Below, piece by piece: positions 37,619 through 47,683 of a stretch of DNA of 64,000 bases. The stretch comes from Geobacter sp. AOG1 (GTDB lineage: Bacteria > Desulfobacterota > Desulfuromonadia > Geobacterales > Geobacteraceae). Position 1 is the stretch's first letter. Each line of letters begins with the position of its first letter. Below the pieces are notes generated by a model, which saw only the letters and a list, made by a program, of their open reading frames with translations, was not told the origin of the DNA and searched no databases. Both the position numbers and the translations under genes were made by a program. The stretch covers positions 2,179,487 to 2,243,486 of the forward strand of contig NZ_BLIZ01000001.1 in assembly GCF_019972315.1 (NCBI RefSeq). The letters are read 5' to 3'.

Positions 37619-38629
37619 GTGAAACTATTTACAATTGCAATCCCTACATTTAACCGGGCAAAATGTTTAGATTTGTGTCTAAGCCAATTTTCACCACAAC
37701 TACATGAGTGTGAGACTGAAGTAGACCTTATTATATCGGACAATTGTTCAACAGACGAGACACAAGACATCGTTTCAAAATACCTGAAAATACATCCTAA
37801 TATCAGATATATAAGGAACAGTTGCAATATTGGTCCCGATGAGAATTTTATACAGTGTTACAAGGAAGCTGACAGTAAATATGTGTTGATTTTTGGAGAC
37901 GACGATGTAATTCATGATCATGCTTTGAAATATTTATTGGATGTTATCAGGAGCGATGACTTTGGATCTGTTTTCTTAAGTGTAACTGCATTCTCGGGAG
38001 AATTTAATAAGAAAGATCATAATACACGACCTGACAAAGGTTATGTTGTATATAACGACAATCAGGAATATATTTACAGAGTATATATTGATTCTACCTT
38101 TATCAGTAGCAACATTATAAATAAGTCACTGATGCCAAGCAGCATTAACATAGGTGCATACAGTGGTACAAATCTGGTGCAGTTGGGATGGACCCTCCCC
38201 GCCTATATTTATAATCAAAAACACGCATACATCGAACGGCCGATACTGGCTGCAAAAACCTTTAACTCAGGAGGGTTCAGGTTCTTCCATGTATTCGTTA
38301 CGAACTTCATGGCAATATTGTCAACGTATAAGAATAATGGATTGAGTTTACAGTTATATAATAGAATAATCAATAAGTTGTTAGCACAATTCTACCCTGG
38401 CAGAATATTGAATATAAGATTAAACAAAGAAGTTTACGATGATAGTAATGAAAACATATTTCAGATCTTCCATGATAAATTCAGTAAAAATATTTTGTTT
38501 TGGTTGTACATAGTGCCGGCAATATATTTACCACCTGGCATTGCTAAATTCACACTGAAATGGGGAAAATCCATTCACAAACGTTACACTAAAGTTCAGG
38601 GACTTCTACAAAGAAAGCTTTCTTTCTGA
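37619..38629 (+). CDS. Glycosyltransferase family 2, low GC, probably acquired
   Basis: 336 residues from GTG 37619, with GGAG eight bases upstream. GT-A motifs are clear: FTIAIPTFNRAKCLDLCLSQ, IISDNCSTDET and FGDDDVI. The C-terminal half is not recognised. The gene is much richer in A and T than those on both sides, a sign of transfer. It is followed by 150 bp with no clear gene. Likely an O-antigen glycosyltransferase, substrate unknown. Confidence 0.8.
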   Translation: MKLFTIAIPTFNRAKCLDLCLSQFSPQLHECETEVDLIISDNCSTDETQDIVSKYLKIHPNIRYIRNSCNIGPDENFIQCYKEADSKYVLIFGDDDVIHDHALKYLLDVIRSDDFGSVFLSVTAFSGEFNKKDHNTRPDKGYVVYNDNQEYIYRVYIDSTFISSNIINKSLMPSSINIGAYSGTNLVQLGWTLPAYIYNQKHAYIERPILAAKTFNSGGFRFFHVFVTNFMAILSTYKNNGLSLQLYNRIINKLLAQFYPGRILNIRLNKEVYDDSNENIFQIFHDKFSKNILFWLYIVPAIYLPPGIAKFTLKWGKSIHKRYTKVQGLLQRKLSF

Positions 38630-38782
38630 GGCCTTGACTGGTATGATGCTGAATTTGGAATCTTACGGTACATCTCTGCTGCACGTTCTCTACGGCCGTA
38701 CGTTATGGCCCACTGTCGCAACTGATCTAATTCTGCTACCAGCTTGTGGGGCGCGCACCCCAGCTGGATAATGATATTATTC

Positions 38783-39796
38783 ATGGACTATGGGAATATC
38801 CTCATAATAAAGCCGGGTGCCATCGGCGACCTCCTCCAGCTCACTCCGGCAATCCGTGCCCTTCATGGGAAGTATCCCGAGGCCCGCATTTCCATCCTGG
38901 TGAGCTCGGCAGCGACTGCGGCCCTGTTCCAGCACAATCCCCATGTCCACGAGGCGATCGTGTTCGACAAGCGGGGCGTACACCGCTCCCTCTCCTCCCT
39001 GGCCAGGCTCTGGTTGCGGTTGTACCGTGCCCGTTACGATCTCGTAGTCAATTTCCAACGCAGCAACCTCAAGGCGTGGTTCCTGGTTTCGGCCGCACTC
39101 CCCTGTCGGGTGCTCGTGTATCACAAGGCCCGTGGACGAACTATCCATGCGGTTCTGAACCATATTGAAACGCTGGCTCCTTTGGGAATTGACCCCTTGA
39201 AGGTGGACCAGCATCTGGAGTTCGAGCCGGGTGCTGATGCCGCACAATTTGCGGCTGATCTCTTCAATTCGTCAGACTTTACAGGAAAGCCGGTCATTGC
39301 CCTCAATCCGGGGGCCAGCAACCGGATCAAGTGCTGGAGTCCCCAGCGATTTGCCCGGCTGGGGGACCGGTTAGTGACGGAACGGGGAGCCGGCGTGGTG
39401 ATCGTGGGGGGAGCGGACGAGCGGGACCTTGCCGAGGCGATTGTCTCCAGCATGAAGAGCCCGGTTCTGGACCTGGTGGGGCGGACTACGCTCCTTCAGT
39501 TGGGAGCGGTACTGCAGCGCTGCACGACCATTGTCACTGGGGATACCGGTCCCCTCCATATGGCGACTGCGGTGGGAACCACCGCAGTCGCCCTGTTTGG
39601 TGCCATCAATCCGGAGAGGACCGGACCGGTTGGAGAAGGGCACAGTGTGATCCGTCATCCTGAGGTGCCGTGTGTCCCCTGCGTGACCGATAGGTGCGTC
39701 AACCCTGTTGTCATGGAGTGTATGAAGAATATTAGCGTTGAGGAAGTGTTGAGAGTGGTCGAACGTGTGATCGAAACGGGATGCGGGAAGAAGTAG
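38783..39796 (+). CDS. Glycosyltransferase family 9, heptosyltransferase-like
   Basis: 337 residues from the ATG at 38783, the position that best fits GT9 N-termini (NILIIKPGAIGDLLQLTPAI); ATG 38771 is also possible and neither has a strong ribosome site. The C-terminal signature TGDTGPLHMATAVGTTAVAL is present, with a CVPCVTDRC stretch near residue 295. It is a second GT9 member, in a normal-GC context after the AT-rich gene. Probable inner- or outer-core heptosyltransferase. Confidence 0.84.
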   Translation: MDYGNILIIKPGAIGDLLQLTPAIRALHGKYPEARISILVSSAATAALFQHNPHVHEAIVFDKRGVHRSLSSLARLWLRLYRARYDLVVNFQRSNLKAWFLVSAALPCRVLVYHKARGRTIHAVLNHIETLAPLGIDPLKVDQHLEFEPGADAAQFAADLFNSSDFTGKPVIALNPGASNRIKCWSPQRFARLGDRLVTERGAGVVIVGGADERDLAEAIVSSMKSPVLDLVGRTTLLQLGAVLQRCTTIVTGDTGPLHMATAVGTTAVALFGAINPERTGPVGEGHSVIRHPEVPCVPCVTDRCVNPVVMECMKNISVEEVLRVVERVIETGCGKK

Positions 39797-39836
39797 GACG
39801 TTCTGCACCATTCACGATGAAAGGCGTGCCATTCGT

Positions 39837-42122
39837 ATGAGCCCCAAGGATAGGAAACCCTTCAAAACTATCTTCAGAAGGATGATGTTCAATGTGAATG
39901 TCGTACTTTCCGGATGTGCAGTCGGTTTTTTTGCCTGGAATGCGACCTCGTACATAAAATCAAGATTGCTTGATCATTACACTCTCTCCCTCAATGCATG
40001 GGCGAGTTATTATTACCATCCCCATGATGCTTCCCTCTTCAATTATGTAGTCCTCTGCGTCGCCATGGCGCTGTATGGCCTGGTCTTTTACGTCAAGACC
40101 CAGCGAAACAGTGTGCGTTACGTGCGAAAAAAGTCGAGGACGCTCGGCAATCGTTATCCTCTACTGCTGCTCCTTTCGTCAGCCCTGTTCTTTGTCCTGC
40201 TGAACCGGCACTGGGAAATGTCCCAACGTTTGTTGATGTCCCTGTACCTTCTGTTCATCCTGTTTGTTCCCCTAAAGTTTATTCCCCTAAAGCGCTACCG
40301 GTTCAGACATCTCTGTGATGTCAAAGTGTCGATGTGTTGGAGAGACATCCTGGCGCGTCACAAGGGGAACGTCCTGTTGCTGTTGACGTTTCTGTTGCTC
40401 TGTGTCGTCTCGGTTGAGCCTCTCAAGGTGATAAAGGGGCCCATCTATGTCATGAATGAATTCAAGAACATCTATAGTGACACGAAGATAAATGGTACCT
40501 ATGTCAACAACAGAACCTTCCTCGATTCCATAGAGAAGGGTACGACAGGCAAGGCTGAAATCAGTGAATTTTTTGCCGCAAACGACAAGGAATATTTTCA
40601 TCAGAACGCGTCATGGGGGCCGTTCAACCATATTGGACATATCCTGAACCCCCTGAACGAGTATATAAGCGGCAAGGCCCCTGCGGATGTGTACATGCAG
40701 TACGGGCAGGGGAATACCCTGCTGTATAAGTGGACCATGGAGCTGTTCGGCGGCATGTCGCTGGATAACTTCTATAAATGCTACATTTTCTACATAATCT
40801 ACTCTATGCTGTATATTTTGTTGCTTCTCTATCTGTTTCGGGATAAGTTGTATGTTTTTAATGCATTTGCTGTATATTCGATTGCGTTCTTCAGTGCAGG
40901 GTATTGGGTTTTTATACATGCTCCCGGCGTCATTCCGACAATTCACTTATTTGATACGACGGTTTTCCTGTTTTTGCTGCTCTATTTCAGGCGCAACAAC
41001 CTGGTATTCCTGGTGTCTGCAATCGTTCTGGCTGCGCTGAGCATCTACATGAACCGGCAATTCGGATTGGTGCTGCTGATCTCGCTGGGTGCGGCGTGTC
41101 TGCCGTACCTCTGGGAGACCAAGCAGGGGAAAGAAAGATACACCCTGTTGGCAATGTTGGTGCTGCTGCCGCTGGTCATGCTGGCCGCGCCATTCTTCAA
41201 GACCACCGCGAATGCAAGCAGCACGCTCTTCTACTTTCTGAGGGGGTATCTTTCCTGGCGCCCGGATCCAGACGTAGTATTTCTGACAATTGTGTATCTT
41301 GTGGTTTCTTACCACTTCCTGTTTTTAATCAGGAGACAGACACATTACCTGAAGTATGCCTTCATATTTGTGTTCATCTATTCCCAGGGACTCCTGACGT
41401 ACTTTTTCTGGAGCGGGCTCAGCAACCACCTGATGCCGGTGATACCGTTCATCGGGCTTGAACTGCTACTGATGCTTTACATAAGCAAGGAGTTGATAGT
41501 AAAAACCGGGGGGGCACGCATAGCTCTTACGACAGGTATGGTGCTGGGAACGGCATGGCTTGCATTCACCTGTAACAACGCCATTGGTGAGTTTTACAAA
41601 AGCAAAAGAATCTACACCAGGAATTTTACCCAGCACCGGATATACCAGTGGGATTTCGACCGGGCGAAAATAGCGACAACCATCAACCCCGAGCCGTTTC
41701 GCGAGAGTATTGCGCTGATACAGAAATACCGCCCGCAAGAAAATTCCGGGATACACCTACTATCGGTGTATGACAATGTACTCCCCTTTCTCGCCAAGAG
41801 ATATTCGATGATGCCATTTTTCGAGATGCAGTGGTTTGTGTTTACTTCGAAGGAGCGGGCAGAGGCCATAAACAGACTGAAGAGCCAGAAACCGGAGTAT
41901 CTGTTCGTGGAAAACGGAATCTCCGAAGAGCATCCCGACCCATGGGCACCTTATTTCAATGCCCCTGAGATTAACGCCTTTAGAAAGGCCAATCAGGAGC
42001 GACGCCTCGAACTTGGGAAAATATTCACTGCCGTTGAAGATGGTTATGAAAAAGTAGAAGAAGGTGTTTTGCTCTCGGTATACAAAAGGAAGTCTCTGTA
42101 TGCGGCATCTGCTCGACATTAA
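39837..42122 (+). CDS. Large polytopic membrane protein, probable GT-C-type glycosyltransferase
   Basis: 761 residues with about a dozen hydrophobic helices (from about 18 to 560) and a soluble C-terminal domain of about 200 residues. No family is named with certainty. The topology, and the gtrA and gtrB genes directly after it, fit a GT-C enzyme that uses a polyprenyl-phosphate sugar to decorate O-antigen outside the inner membrane. The C-terminus contains HRIYQWDFDRAKIAT and PEYLFVENGI, which match equivalent places in the AT-rich gene at 49446-51734, so the two are paralogues. The 3' end overlaps gtrA by 23 bp. Confidence 0.65.
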   Translation: MSPKDRKPFKTIFRRMMFNVNVVLSGCAVGFFAWNATSYIKSRLLDHYTLSLNAWASYYYHPHDASLFNYVVLCVAMALYGLVFYVKTQRNSVRYVRKKSRTLGNRYPLLLLLSSALFFVLLNRHWEMSQRLLMSLYLLFILFVPLKFIPLKRYRFRHLCDVKVSMCWRDILARHKGNVLLLLTFLLLCVVSVEPLKVIKGPIYVMNEFKNIYSDTKINGTYVNNRTFLDSIEKGTTGKAEISEFFAANDKEYFHQNASWGPFNHIGHILNPLNEYISGKAPADVYMQYGQGNTLLYKWTMELFGGMSLDNFYKCYIFYIIYSMLYILLLLYLFRDKLYVFNAFAVYSIAFFSAGYWVFIHAPGVIPTIHLFDTTVFLFLLLYFRRNNLVFLVSAIVLAALSIYMNRQFGLVLLISLGAACLPYLWETKQGKERYTLLAMLVLLPLVMLAAPFFKTTANASSTLFYFLRGYLSWRPDPDVVFLTIVYLVVSYHFLFLIRRQTHYLKYAFIFVFIYSQGLLTYFFWSGLSNHLMPVIPFIGLELLLMLYISKELIVKTGGARIALTTGMVLGTAWLAFTCNNAIGEFYKSKRIYTRNFTQHRIYQWDFDRAKIATTINPEPFRESIALIQKYRPQENSGIHLLSVYDNVLPFLAKRYSMMPFFEMQWFVFTSKERAEAINRLKSQKPEYLFVENGISEEHPDPWAPYFNAPEINAFRKANQERRLELGKIFTAVEDGYEKVEEGVLLSVYKRKSLYAASARH

Positions 42123-42492
42123 GCTTATCAGGTACCTGTTGGTTGGTATGATGAACACCGTCTTCGGCTATTCACTGTTTGCTTTCTTCATATACCTGAA
42201 TGTGCATTATTCAATGGCGGTTCTGTTATCGACCGTACTTGGCGTACTGTTCAATTTCAAGTCGATCGGCAGGCTTGTTTTCAAGAACAAGAACAATGCC
42301 TTGATTTACAAATTCATAGGCGTTTACATCCTGACGTACCTGTTGAATGTGGCAGCATTGCGTCTGTTCAATAATTACCATGTCAACATGTATCTGGCCG
42401 GTGCGTTACTGCTTGTCCCAATTACCCTGATATCGTTCACGTTACACAACAACGTGGTGTTCAAGGAGCGTGTGTCGCATGCCTGTGATTAG
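42100..42492 (+). CDS. gtrA: GtrA-family membrane protein
   Basis: 130 residues with four hydrophobic segments, the size and layout of GtrA. The FLVG-like start (LIRYLLVGMMNTVFGYSLFA) is typical. GtrA is believed to flip polyprenyl-phosphate-bound sugar across the inner membrane. ATG 42100 follows AAAAGGAAG with good spacing and lies inside the end of the preceding gene. It overlaps gtrB by 14 bp. All three genes thus appear translationally coupled and act as one O-antigen modification unit. Confidence 0.85.
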   Translation: MRHLLDIKLIRYLLVGMMNTVFGYSLFAFFIYLNVHYSMAVLLSTVLGVLFNFKSIGRLVFKNKNNALIYKFIGVYILTYLLNVAALRLFNNYHVNMYLAGALLLVPITLISFTLHNNVVFKERVSHACD

Positions 42493-43411
42493 TGTCGTAT
42501 CTCCCTGTTACAACGAAGAGGAAAATGTCGAAGAACTGTACCGCCAGGTTCGGCAGGTATTTGCCGACCTGCCGGGGTATACGTACGAGCATATTTTCAT
42601 CGATAACGCTTCGAGGGACAGAACGGTAGAAATCCTGAAGCGACTGGCCGCAGAAGACAAACAGGTGAAGGTCATAGTAAACAACAGAAATTACGGCCAT
42701 ATCCGCTCACCGTTTCACGGCCTTCTCCAGGCCAATGGTGACGCGGCGGTGTTGCTCGTCTCCGATCTCCAAGATCCGCCTGCCATGATTCGGGATTTTG
42801 TTGCACAATGGGAAGCGGGTTACAAGATAGTTCTCGGCGTCAAAACCCAAAGTCATGAAACACCCGCCATGTTTCTGGTTCGCAAGCTGTACTACGAATT
42901 CATCAGCAGGCTTTCGGAGATCGAGTTGACCAAGAACAACACCGGCTTCGGCCTCTATGACAAAATGGTGGTGGACACGCTCCGGGGCATCGATGATCCC
43001 TACCCCTACTTTCGCGGGTTGATTTCCGATATTGGTTTTGCCAGTGCGAAAATTGAATACACCCAACCGGTGCGGAAAAGGGGAATAACGAAGAATAATT
43101 TCTATACACTGTATGATATGGCCATGCTGGGGATTACGAACCACTCGAAGGTTCCTCTCCGCTTGGCGACAATGATCGGATTCTGCATGTCGGCCGTCAG
43201 TCTCCTGGTCGCCGTAGGATATTTTGTCGCGAAACTGATAGCCTGGAACACGTTCAGCATGGGGATGGCGCCGCTTATCATCGGCCTGTTTCTCTTTTCG
43301 TCGGTGCAACTGTTTTTTATCGGCATTATCGGCGAATATGTGGGAGCAATACATACGCAGGTTTTAAAGAGACCGCTTGTCATTGAAAAGGAAAGAATAA
43401 ATTTCGACTGA
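42479..43411 (+). CDS. gtrB: GtrB-like polyprenyl-phosphate glycosyltransferase
   Basis: 310 residues. The GT2 domain has ISVVSPCYNEEENVEELYRQ, FIDNASRDRT and LVSDLQDPPAMI, the DPM/GtrB donor motif, and two C-terminal membrane helices (about 230-295). GtrB moves a sugar from its nucleotide onto undecaprenyl phosphate. ATG 42479 is ten bases after AAGGAG. It follows gtrA directly, and the GT-C-like protein upstream would use its product. The donor sugar is unknown. Confidence 0.87.
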   Translation: MPVISVVSPCYNEEENVEELYRQVRQVFADLPGYTYEHIFIDNASRDRTVEILKRLAAEDKQVKVIVNNRNYGHIRSPFHGLLQANGDAAVLLVSDLQDPPAMIRDFVAQWEAGYKIVLGVKTQSHETPAMFLVRKLYYEFISRLSEIELTKNNTGFGLYDKMVVDTLRGIDDPYPYFRGLISDIGFASAKIEYTQPVRKRGITKNNFYTLYDMAMLGITNHSKVPLRLATMIGFCMSAVSLLVAVGYFVAKLIAWNTFSMGMAPLIIGLFLFSSVQLFFIGIIGEYVGAIHTQVLKRPLVIEKERINFD

Positions 43412-43508
43412 AACTGTCATTGTGTAAGCATGCCCTGTTTGTATTACAGCGAGTAGTGATTGTGTGGAAGTCACAGAAAATGTGCGGACAGATGAAAAAG
43501 GAGGCTCT

Positions 43509-44288
43509 ATGAAAGTAGTCATTCTTGCAGGGGGGTTCGGAACACGGATCAGTGAAGAATCGTATCTGAAACCCAAACCAATGATAGAGATCGGGGAGCG
43601 CCCGATTCTTTGGCACATAATGAAGATATATTCAAGCTATGGTTTTAATGACTTTATCGTGTGCCTGGGGTACAAAGCCTACTGCATCAAGGAGTATTTT
43701 GCCCATTACTTTCTGCATGAATCGGACGTGACGTTCGATTTTCGTAACAATAACGAGCGGGTTATCCATCACCATTCTGCGGAACCCTGGACCGTGACGC
43801 TTGTCAACACGGGGCTTGAAACGATGACCGGGGGGAGGGTTAAGAGGATTCAGCAGTATGTCGGCGATGAACCCTTCATGCTGACCTATGGTGATGGCGT
43901 TGGCAATGTGAATCTCCACGAACTTCTTGCATTCCACAAATCCCATGGCAGGGTTGCCACCGTTACGTCCACCCAGCCAAGTGGTCGTTTCGGCGCTTTG
44001 GAATTGTCAGAGGAAGGCCGGGTTCTGGGGTTTCAGGAAAAACCGAAGGGGGATGGCAACTGGATTAATGCCGGTTTCTTCGTGATGGAGCCCAAGGTAT
44101 TCGACTTTATCGATGGTGATGCGACTGTCCTGGAGAATGAGCCACTGGAGAATCTGGCCCATACTGGTGAATTGATGACGTTCAAGCACAATGGTTTCTG
44201 GCAGCCAATGGACAGCCTGAGGGACAAAAACCAACTTGAAAAACTCTGGAAATCGGGTAAGGCTCCCTGGAAGATATGGGAAGAGTGA
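43509..44288 (+). CDS. rfbF: Glucose-1-phosphate cytidylyltransferase
   Basis: 259 residues, standard for RfbF/DdhA. The N-terminus MKVVILAGGFGTRISEES is the sugar-nucleotidyltransferase motif, and GFQEKPKGDGNWINAGFFV is distinctive of the cytidylyl group. It makes CDP-glucose from CTP and glucose-1-phosphate, the first step to 3,6-dideoxyhexoses. ATG 43509 is preceded by a perfect AAGGAGG. It opens the rfbF-G-H-S-E block. Confidence 0.96.
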   Translation: MKVVILAGGFGTRISEESYLKPKPMIEIGERPILWHIMKIYSSYGFNDFIVCLGYKAYCIKEYFAHYFLHESDVTFDFRNNNERVIHHHSAEPWTVTLVNTGLETMTGGRVKRIQQYVGDEPFMLTYGDGVGNVNLHELLAFHKSHGRVATVTSTQPSGRFGALELSEEGRVLGFQEKPKGDGNWINAGFFVMEPKVFDFIDGDATVLENEPLENLAHTGELMTFKHNGFWQPMDSLRDKNQLEKLWKSGKAPWKIWEE

Positions 44289-44311
44289 CGAAATAGGGGA
44301 AGGAGAAAGGC

Positions 44312-45379
44312 ATGGAGAGCACATTCTGGAAAGGCAAGAGGGTTTTTCTCACGGGGCATACCGGCTTCAAGGGGTCCTGGCTTGTCCTCTGGCTGAACGC
44401 CCTGGGGGCCAAGGTAACCGGCTATGCGCTGGTCCCCCCCACTGACCCGAGCCTCTTTGAACTCTGCCGGCTCGATGAATTAGTCCACTCCCTTGTCGCA
44501 GATATCCGCGACGGGGATACTCTTTCACGGGCGATGGCCGATGCAGACCCCGAAATCGTCATTCATATGGCCGCCCAGCCGCTGGTTCGCGATTCCTACA
44601 AAATTCCCGTCGAGACCTACGCCACCAACGTCATGGGGACCGTGAATCTGCTGGAGTCGGTGCGAAACTGCAACAGCGTTAAGGCCGTAGTCAATGTCAC
44701 GACCGACAAATGCTACGAAAACAGAGAATGGGTCTGGGGGTACCGGGAAAATGAGGCGATGGGGGGGCACGACCCCTATTCCAGCAGCAAGGCCTGTTCG
44801 GAACTGGTCACTGCTGCCTACCGGAGCTCCTATTTCAATCCGAAGAGCTACGAAGACCATGGCGTTGCTCTTGCAACGGCCAGGGCGGGGAATGTCATCG
44901 GGGGGGGGGACTGGGCGACGGACCGGCTTATTCCCGACTGCCTGAGGGCGCTTCTCATGGGGAACAAGATTTCCATCAGGAACCCCCATGCCATCAGGCC
45001 CTGGCAGCACGTTCTGGAACCCTTGAGCGGATATATGCTTCTGGCCCAAAAACTGTATGAGGAAGGACCCCGCTTTGCAACGGGATGGAACTTCGGTCCT
45101 GACGATAACGATGCCAAGCCGGTTGAGTGGATCGTGCGGAGAATGTGCGCAGACTGGGGGGAGAGGGCATCCTATGAAATCGATAAGGGAGAGCACCCCC
45201 ACGAAGCCCATTACCTGAAGCTGGACTGCTCGAAGGTAAAGGCGGAGCTTGGCTGGCATCCCCGGTGGAACCTGAACAAGGCGATCGATAGCAGTATCGA
45301 GTGGGCGAGGGCTTTCCAGCAGAATCGGGACATGCGGGATGTCTGTTTCCAACAGATAGAAGAGTACTCAAAATCATAA
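44312..45379 (+). CDS. rfbG: CDP-glucose 4,6-dehydratase
   Basis: 355 residues. An extended SDR: the NAD-binding motif is TGHTGFKGSWLVLWL and the catalytic YxxxK is in DPYSSSKACSELV. The segment GYRENEAMGGHDPYS is specific to CDP-glucose dehydratases. It forms CDP-4-keto-6-deoxy-glucose. ATG 44312 follows AAGGAG; 23 bp separate it from rfbF. Confidence 0.96.
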   Translation: MESTFWKGKRVFLTGHTGFKGSWLVLWLNALGAKVTGYALVPPTDPSLFELCRLDELVHSLVADIRDGDTLSRAMADADPEIVIHMAAQPLVRDSYKIPVETYATNVMGTVNLLESVRNCNSVKAVVNVTTDKCYENREWVWGYRENEAMGGHDPYSSSKACSELVTAAYRSSYFNPKSYEDHGVALATARAGNVIGGGDWATDRLIPDCLRALLMGNKISIRNPHAIRPWQHVLEPLSGYMLLAQKLYEEGPRFATGWNFGPDDNDAKPVEWIVRRMCADWGERASYEIDKGEHPHEAHYLKLDCSKVKAELGWHPRWNLNKAIDSSIEWARAFQQNRDMRDVCFQQIEEYSKS

Positions 45380-45393
45380 TACCGAGGTACGAG

Positions 45394-46746
45394 ATGGCTA
45401 CACCAGACGATCGCGAACACACATTGCGGGAGCGGGCAATACAGGCGGCTGTGGAGTATTACAACGTCAAGCACAAGGAGAAAAAGCCGTTTGTTGCGGG
45501 GGATCGTATCTCCTATGCGGCCCGGGTTTTCGACGAGAAGGAAATAGCAGCCCTTATCGATTCATCGCTGGATTTCTGGCTGACTACCGGCAGGTACGCG
45601 GCACGGTTTGAAAAGGAGTTCGCCGAGTTCCTGGGGACTAAGGAGTGTTCCCTCACCAATTCCGGCTCTTCGGCAAACCTCCTTGCCTTCATGGCACTGA
45701 CGTCGCCGAAGCTGGGGGAGAGGAAGATCGGGCGGGGAGACGAAGTCATTACCGTCGCCGCCGGCTTCCCGACGACGGTTGCTCCCATCATCCAGTATGG
45801 CGCCGTTCCGGTATTTGTGGACGTGGAACTTCCCACGTACAACGTTGACGTCTCCCAGCTGGAAAAGGCCCTTTCGGACAAGACCAAGGCGGTCATGCTG
45901 GCCCACACGCTGGGAAACCCCTTCGATCTCAAGGCGGTCAAGGAGTTTTGCGACCGAAACAACCTCTGGCTGATAGAGGACAATTGCGATGCATTGGGTT
46001 CCCGCTATCTCTACAATGGTGAATGGCGTTACACCGGCACCATTGGCCATCTGGGGACCTCGAGCTTCTATCCCCCCCATCACATGACGATGGGAGAGGG
46101 AGGGGCGGTGTATACCGGCGACACGCGGCTCAAGCGGCTGGTCGAGTCGTTCCGGGACTGGGGGCGTGACTGCTGGTGCCCTTCCGGGCGGGACGATACC
46201 TGTGGCAACAGGTTCACCCAGCAGTTCGGCGAGCTCCCCTATGGGTACGACCACAAGTACGTCTATTCCCATTTCGGGTATAACCTCAAGGTGACCGATA
46301 TGCAGGCGGCCATCGGCTGTGCCCAGCTAGAAAAGCTCCCCGGGTTCATCGCGGCACGTAAAAAGAACTGGCAGATGCTCCGCGACGGACTTGACGGCCT
46401 GGCCCACAAATTCGTTCTCCCCGAGCCAACGGTGGATGCCGACCCCTCCTGGTTCGGTTTTCTGCTGACCGTGAGGGACGGTGCCGGCTTCAAGCGGGAA
46501 GAGGTCGTGGACCATCTGGAGTCGAAAGGGGTACAAACGCGCATGCTCTTTGCCGGCAACCTCATTAAGCACCCCTGCTTCGACGAGATGCGCCGCTCCG
46601 CACAGGGATACCGGGTTGCCGGCAACCTTGCCACGACCGACAGGATCATGCTTGACACCTTCTGGGTCGGCGTCTACCCGGGGATGACCCCGGAGATGAT
46701 CGGCTTCATGATTGATACGCTGGCGGGATTTGTCCGTGGGAAATGA
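45394..46746 (+). CDS. rfbH: CDP-4-keto-6-deoxy-glucose 3-dehydrase (E1)
   Basis: 450 residues. A PMP-dependent member of the DegT fold in which the usual PLP lysine is replaced by His (FYPPHHMTMGEGG, H229/H230), the defining change of E1. Cysteines C260, C262 and C270 (RDCWCPSGRDDTC) belong to the [2Fe-2S] site of this enzyme. It removes the C3 hydroxyl of CDP-4-keto-6-deoxy-glucose, with electrons from an E3 reductase (RfbI/DdhD) that is not seen in this window. ATG 45394 fits the family start; spacing from rfbG is 14 bp. Confidence 0.96.
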   Translation: MATPDDREHTLRERAIQAAVEYYNVKHKEKKPFVAGDRISYAARVFDEKEIAALIDSSLDFWLTTGRYAARFEKEFAEFLGTKECSLTNSGSSANLLAFMALTSPKLGERKIGRGDEVITVAAGFPTTVAPIIQYGAVPVFVDVELPTYNVDVSQLEKALSDKTKAVMLAHTLGNPFDLKAVKEFCDRNNLWLIEDNCDALGSRYLYNGEWRYTGTIGHLGTSSFYPPHHMTMGEGGAVYTGDTRLKRLVESFRDWGRDCWCPSGRDDTCGNRFTQQFGELPYGYDHKYVYSHFGYNLKVTDMQAAIGCAQLEKLPGFIAARKKNWQMLRDGLDGLAHKFVLPEPTVDADPSWFGFLLTVRDGAGFKREEVVDHLESKGVQTRMLFAGNLIKHPCFDEMRRSAQGYRVAGNLATTDRIMLDTFWVGVYPGMTPEMIGFMIDTLAGFVRGK

Positions 46747-46792
46747 ACCCTGGAGTGAAAGCAGTACGTGCGTTGCAAGGAGCCTGGACGGC

Positions 46793-47683
46793 ATGACCGA
46801 AACAAAGACGGTGTTGCTTACCGGCGGGACCGGGTTTCTGGGCAGCAATTTGCTGATGAAACTGGTTGACCGGGGTTATCGGCTCATCCTCCTGGCACGA
46901 TCCCATTCTGACATGACACGGTTGAAAAGCGTGCTGGACAGGATAGTCGTGCACCGTATCGGTCACTGTTCCCTGGATGACATCTTCGCCAATGAAAAAA
47001 TAGATATAATCATTCACTGCGCAACAAATTACGGGAGGAACCAGAAGGACCCCACCGATCTTCTGGAGGTCAACCTCATGCTTCCGCTGGGTCTTTTGCA
47101 GCTGGGGATAAAGCATAAGGTACCCTGTTTCATCAATACCGATACCATTCTCGATAAAAGGGTAAATTTTTATTCCCTGTCGAAAAATCAGATGAAAGAA
47201 TGGCTCAAGGTGTTTTCAGGGGAAATAACAAGTATCAATGTGGCGTTGGAGCATTTTTACGGACCCGGGGACGATGACTCCAAGTTCGTCACCAACGTTA
47301 TCCACCGGATAGCGGATAACGAAGCCGAAATCGACCTGACACCGGGGAGACAGAAACGGGACTTTATCTACATCGACGATGTGGTGGAGGCCTTCCTCTG
47401 TATAATCGAGCACTGCGGGACCTTGGGGAAAGGGTTTCACCCTTTTGAGATAGGCTCCGGTGACTCCATTGAAATACGGGAGTTTGTGGCGCTCGTGAAA
47501 AAGCTTGCGGGGAATGAGTGCAGCCATTTGAATTTCGGGGCGCTTGATTATCGTAAGAACGAGGTGATGGTTTCTGAGGTGGACCTTTCGGCAATTCATC
47601 GGCTTGGCTGGAGCCCCCGGTTTTCTCTGGAGGAAGGGTTACTGATAACAATCAAACGGGAAAAGGAGAACAGACGCAGGTGA
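46793..47683 (+). CDS. rfbS: CDP-paratose synthase (NAD-dependent sugar reductase)
   Basis: 296 residues, an extended SDR with [17 protein letters not shown] as the cofactor loop and a YSLSK catalytic pair near residue 155. It reduces CDP-3,6-dideoxy-4-keto-glucose. RfbJ (abequose) and RfbS (paratose) are similar reductases; paratose is preferred because the next gene is a clear CDP-paratose 2-epimerase. The order F-G-H-S-E equals that of tyvelose clusters in Salmonella group D and Yersinia. ATG 46793 has AAGGAG ten bases before it. Confidence 0.85.
   Translation: MTETKTVLLTGGTGFLGSNLLMKLVDRGYRLILLARSHSDMTRLKSVLDRIVVHRIGHCSLDDIFANEKIDIIIHCATNYGRNQKDPTDLLEVNLMLPLGLLQLGIKHKVPCFINTDTILDKRVNFYSLSKNQMKEWLKVFSGEITSINVALEHFYGPGDDDSKFVTNVIHRIADNEAEIDLTPGRQKRDFIYIDDVVEAFLCIIEHCGTLGKGFHPFEIGSGDSIEIREFVALVKKLAGNECSHLNFGALDYRKNEVMVSEVDLSAIHRLGWSPRFSLEEGLLITIKREKENRRR

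Noticed and set aside
38596-38784. 62-residue minus-strand frame in the gap after the low-GC GT2
   Set aside because: Partly antisense to the GT2 gene and unlike any protein I know; could be a decayed remnant but cannot be supported.
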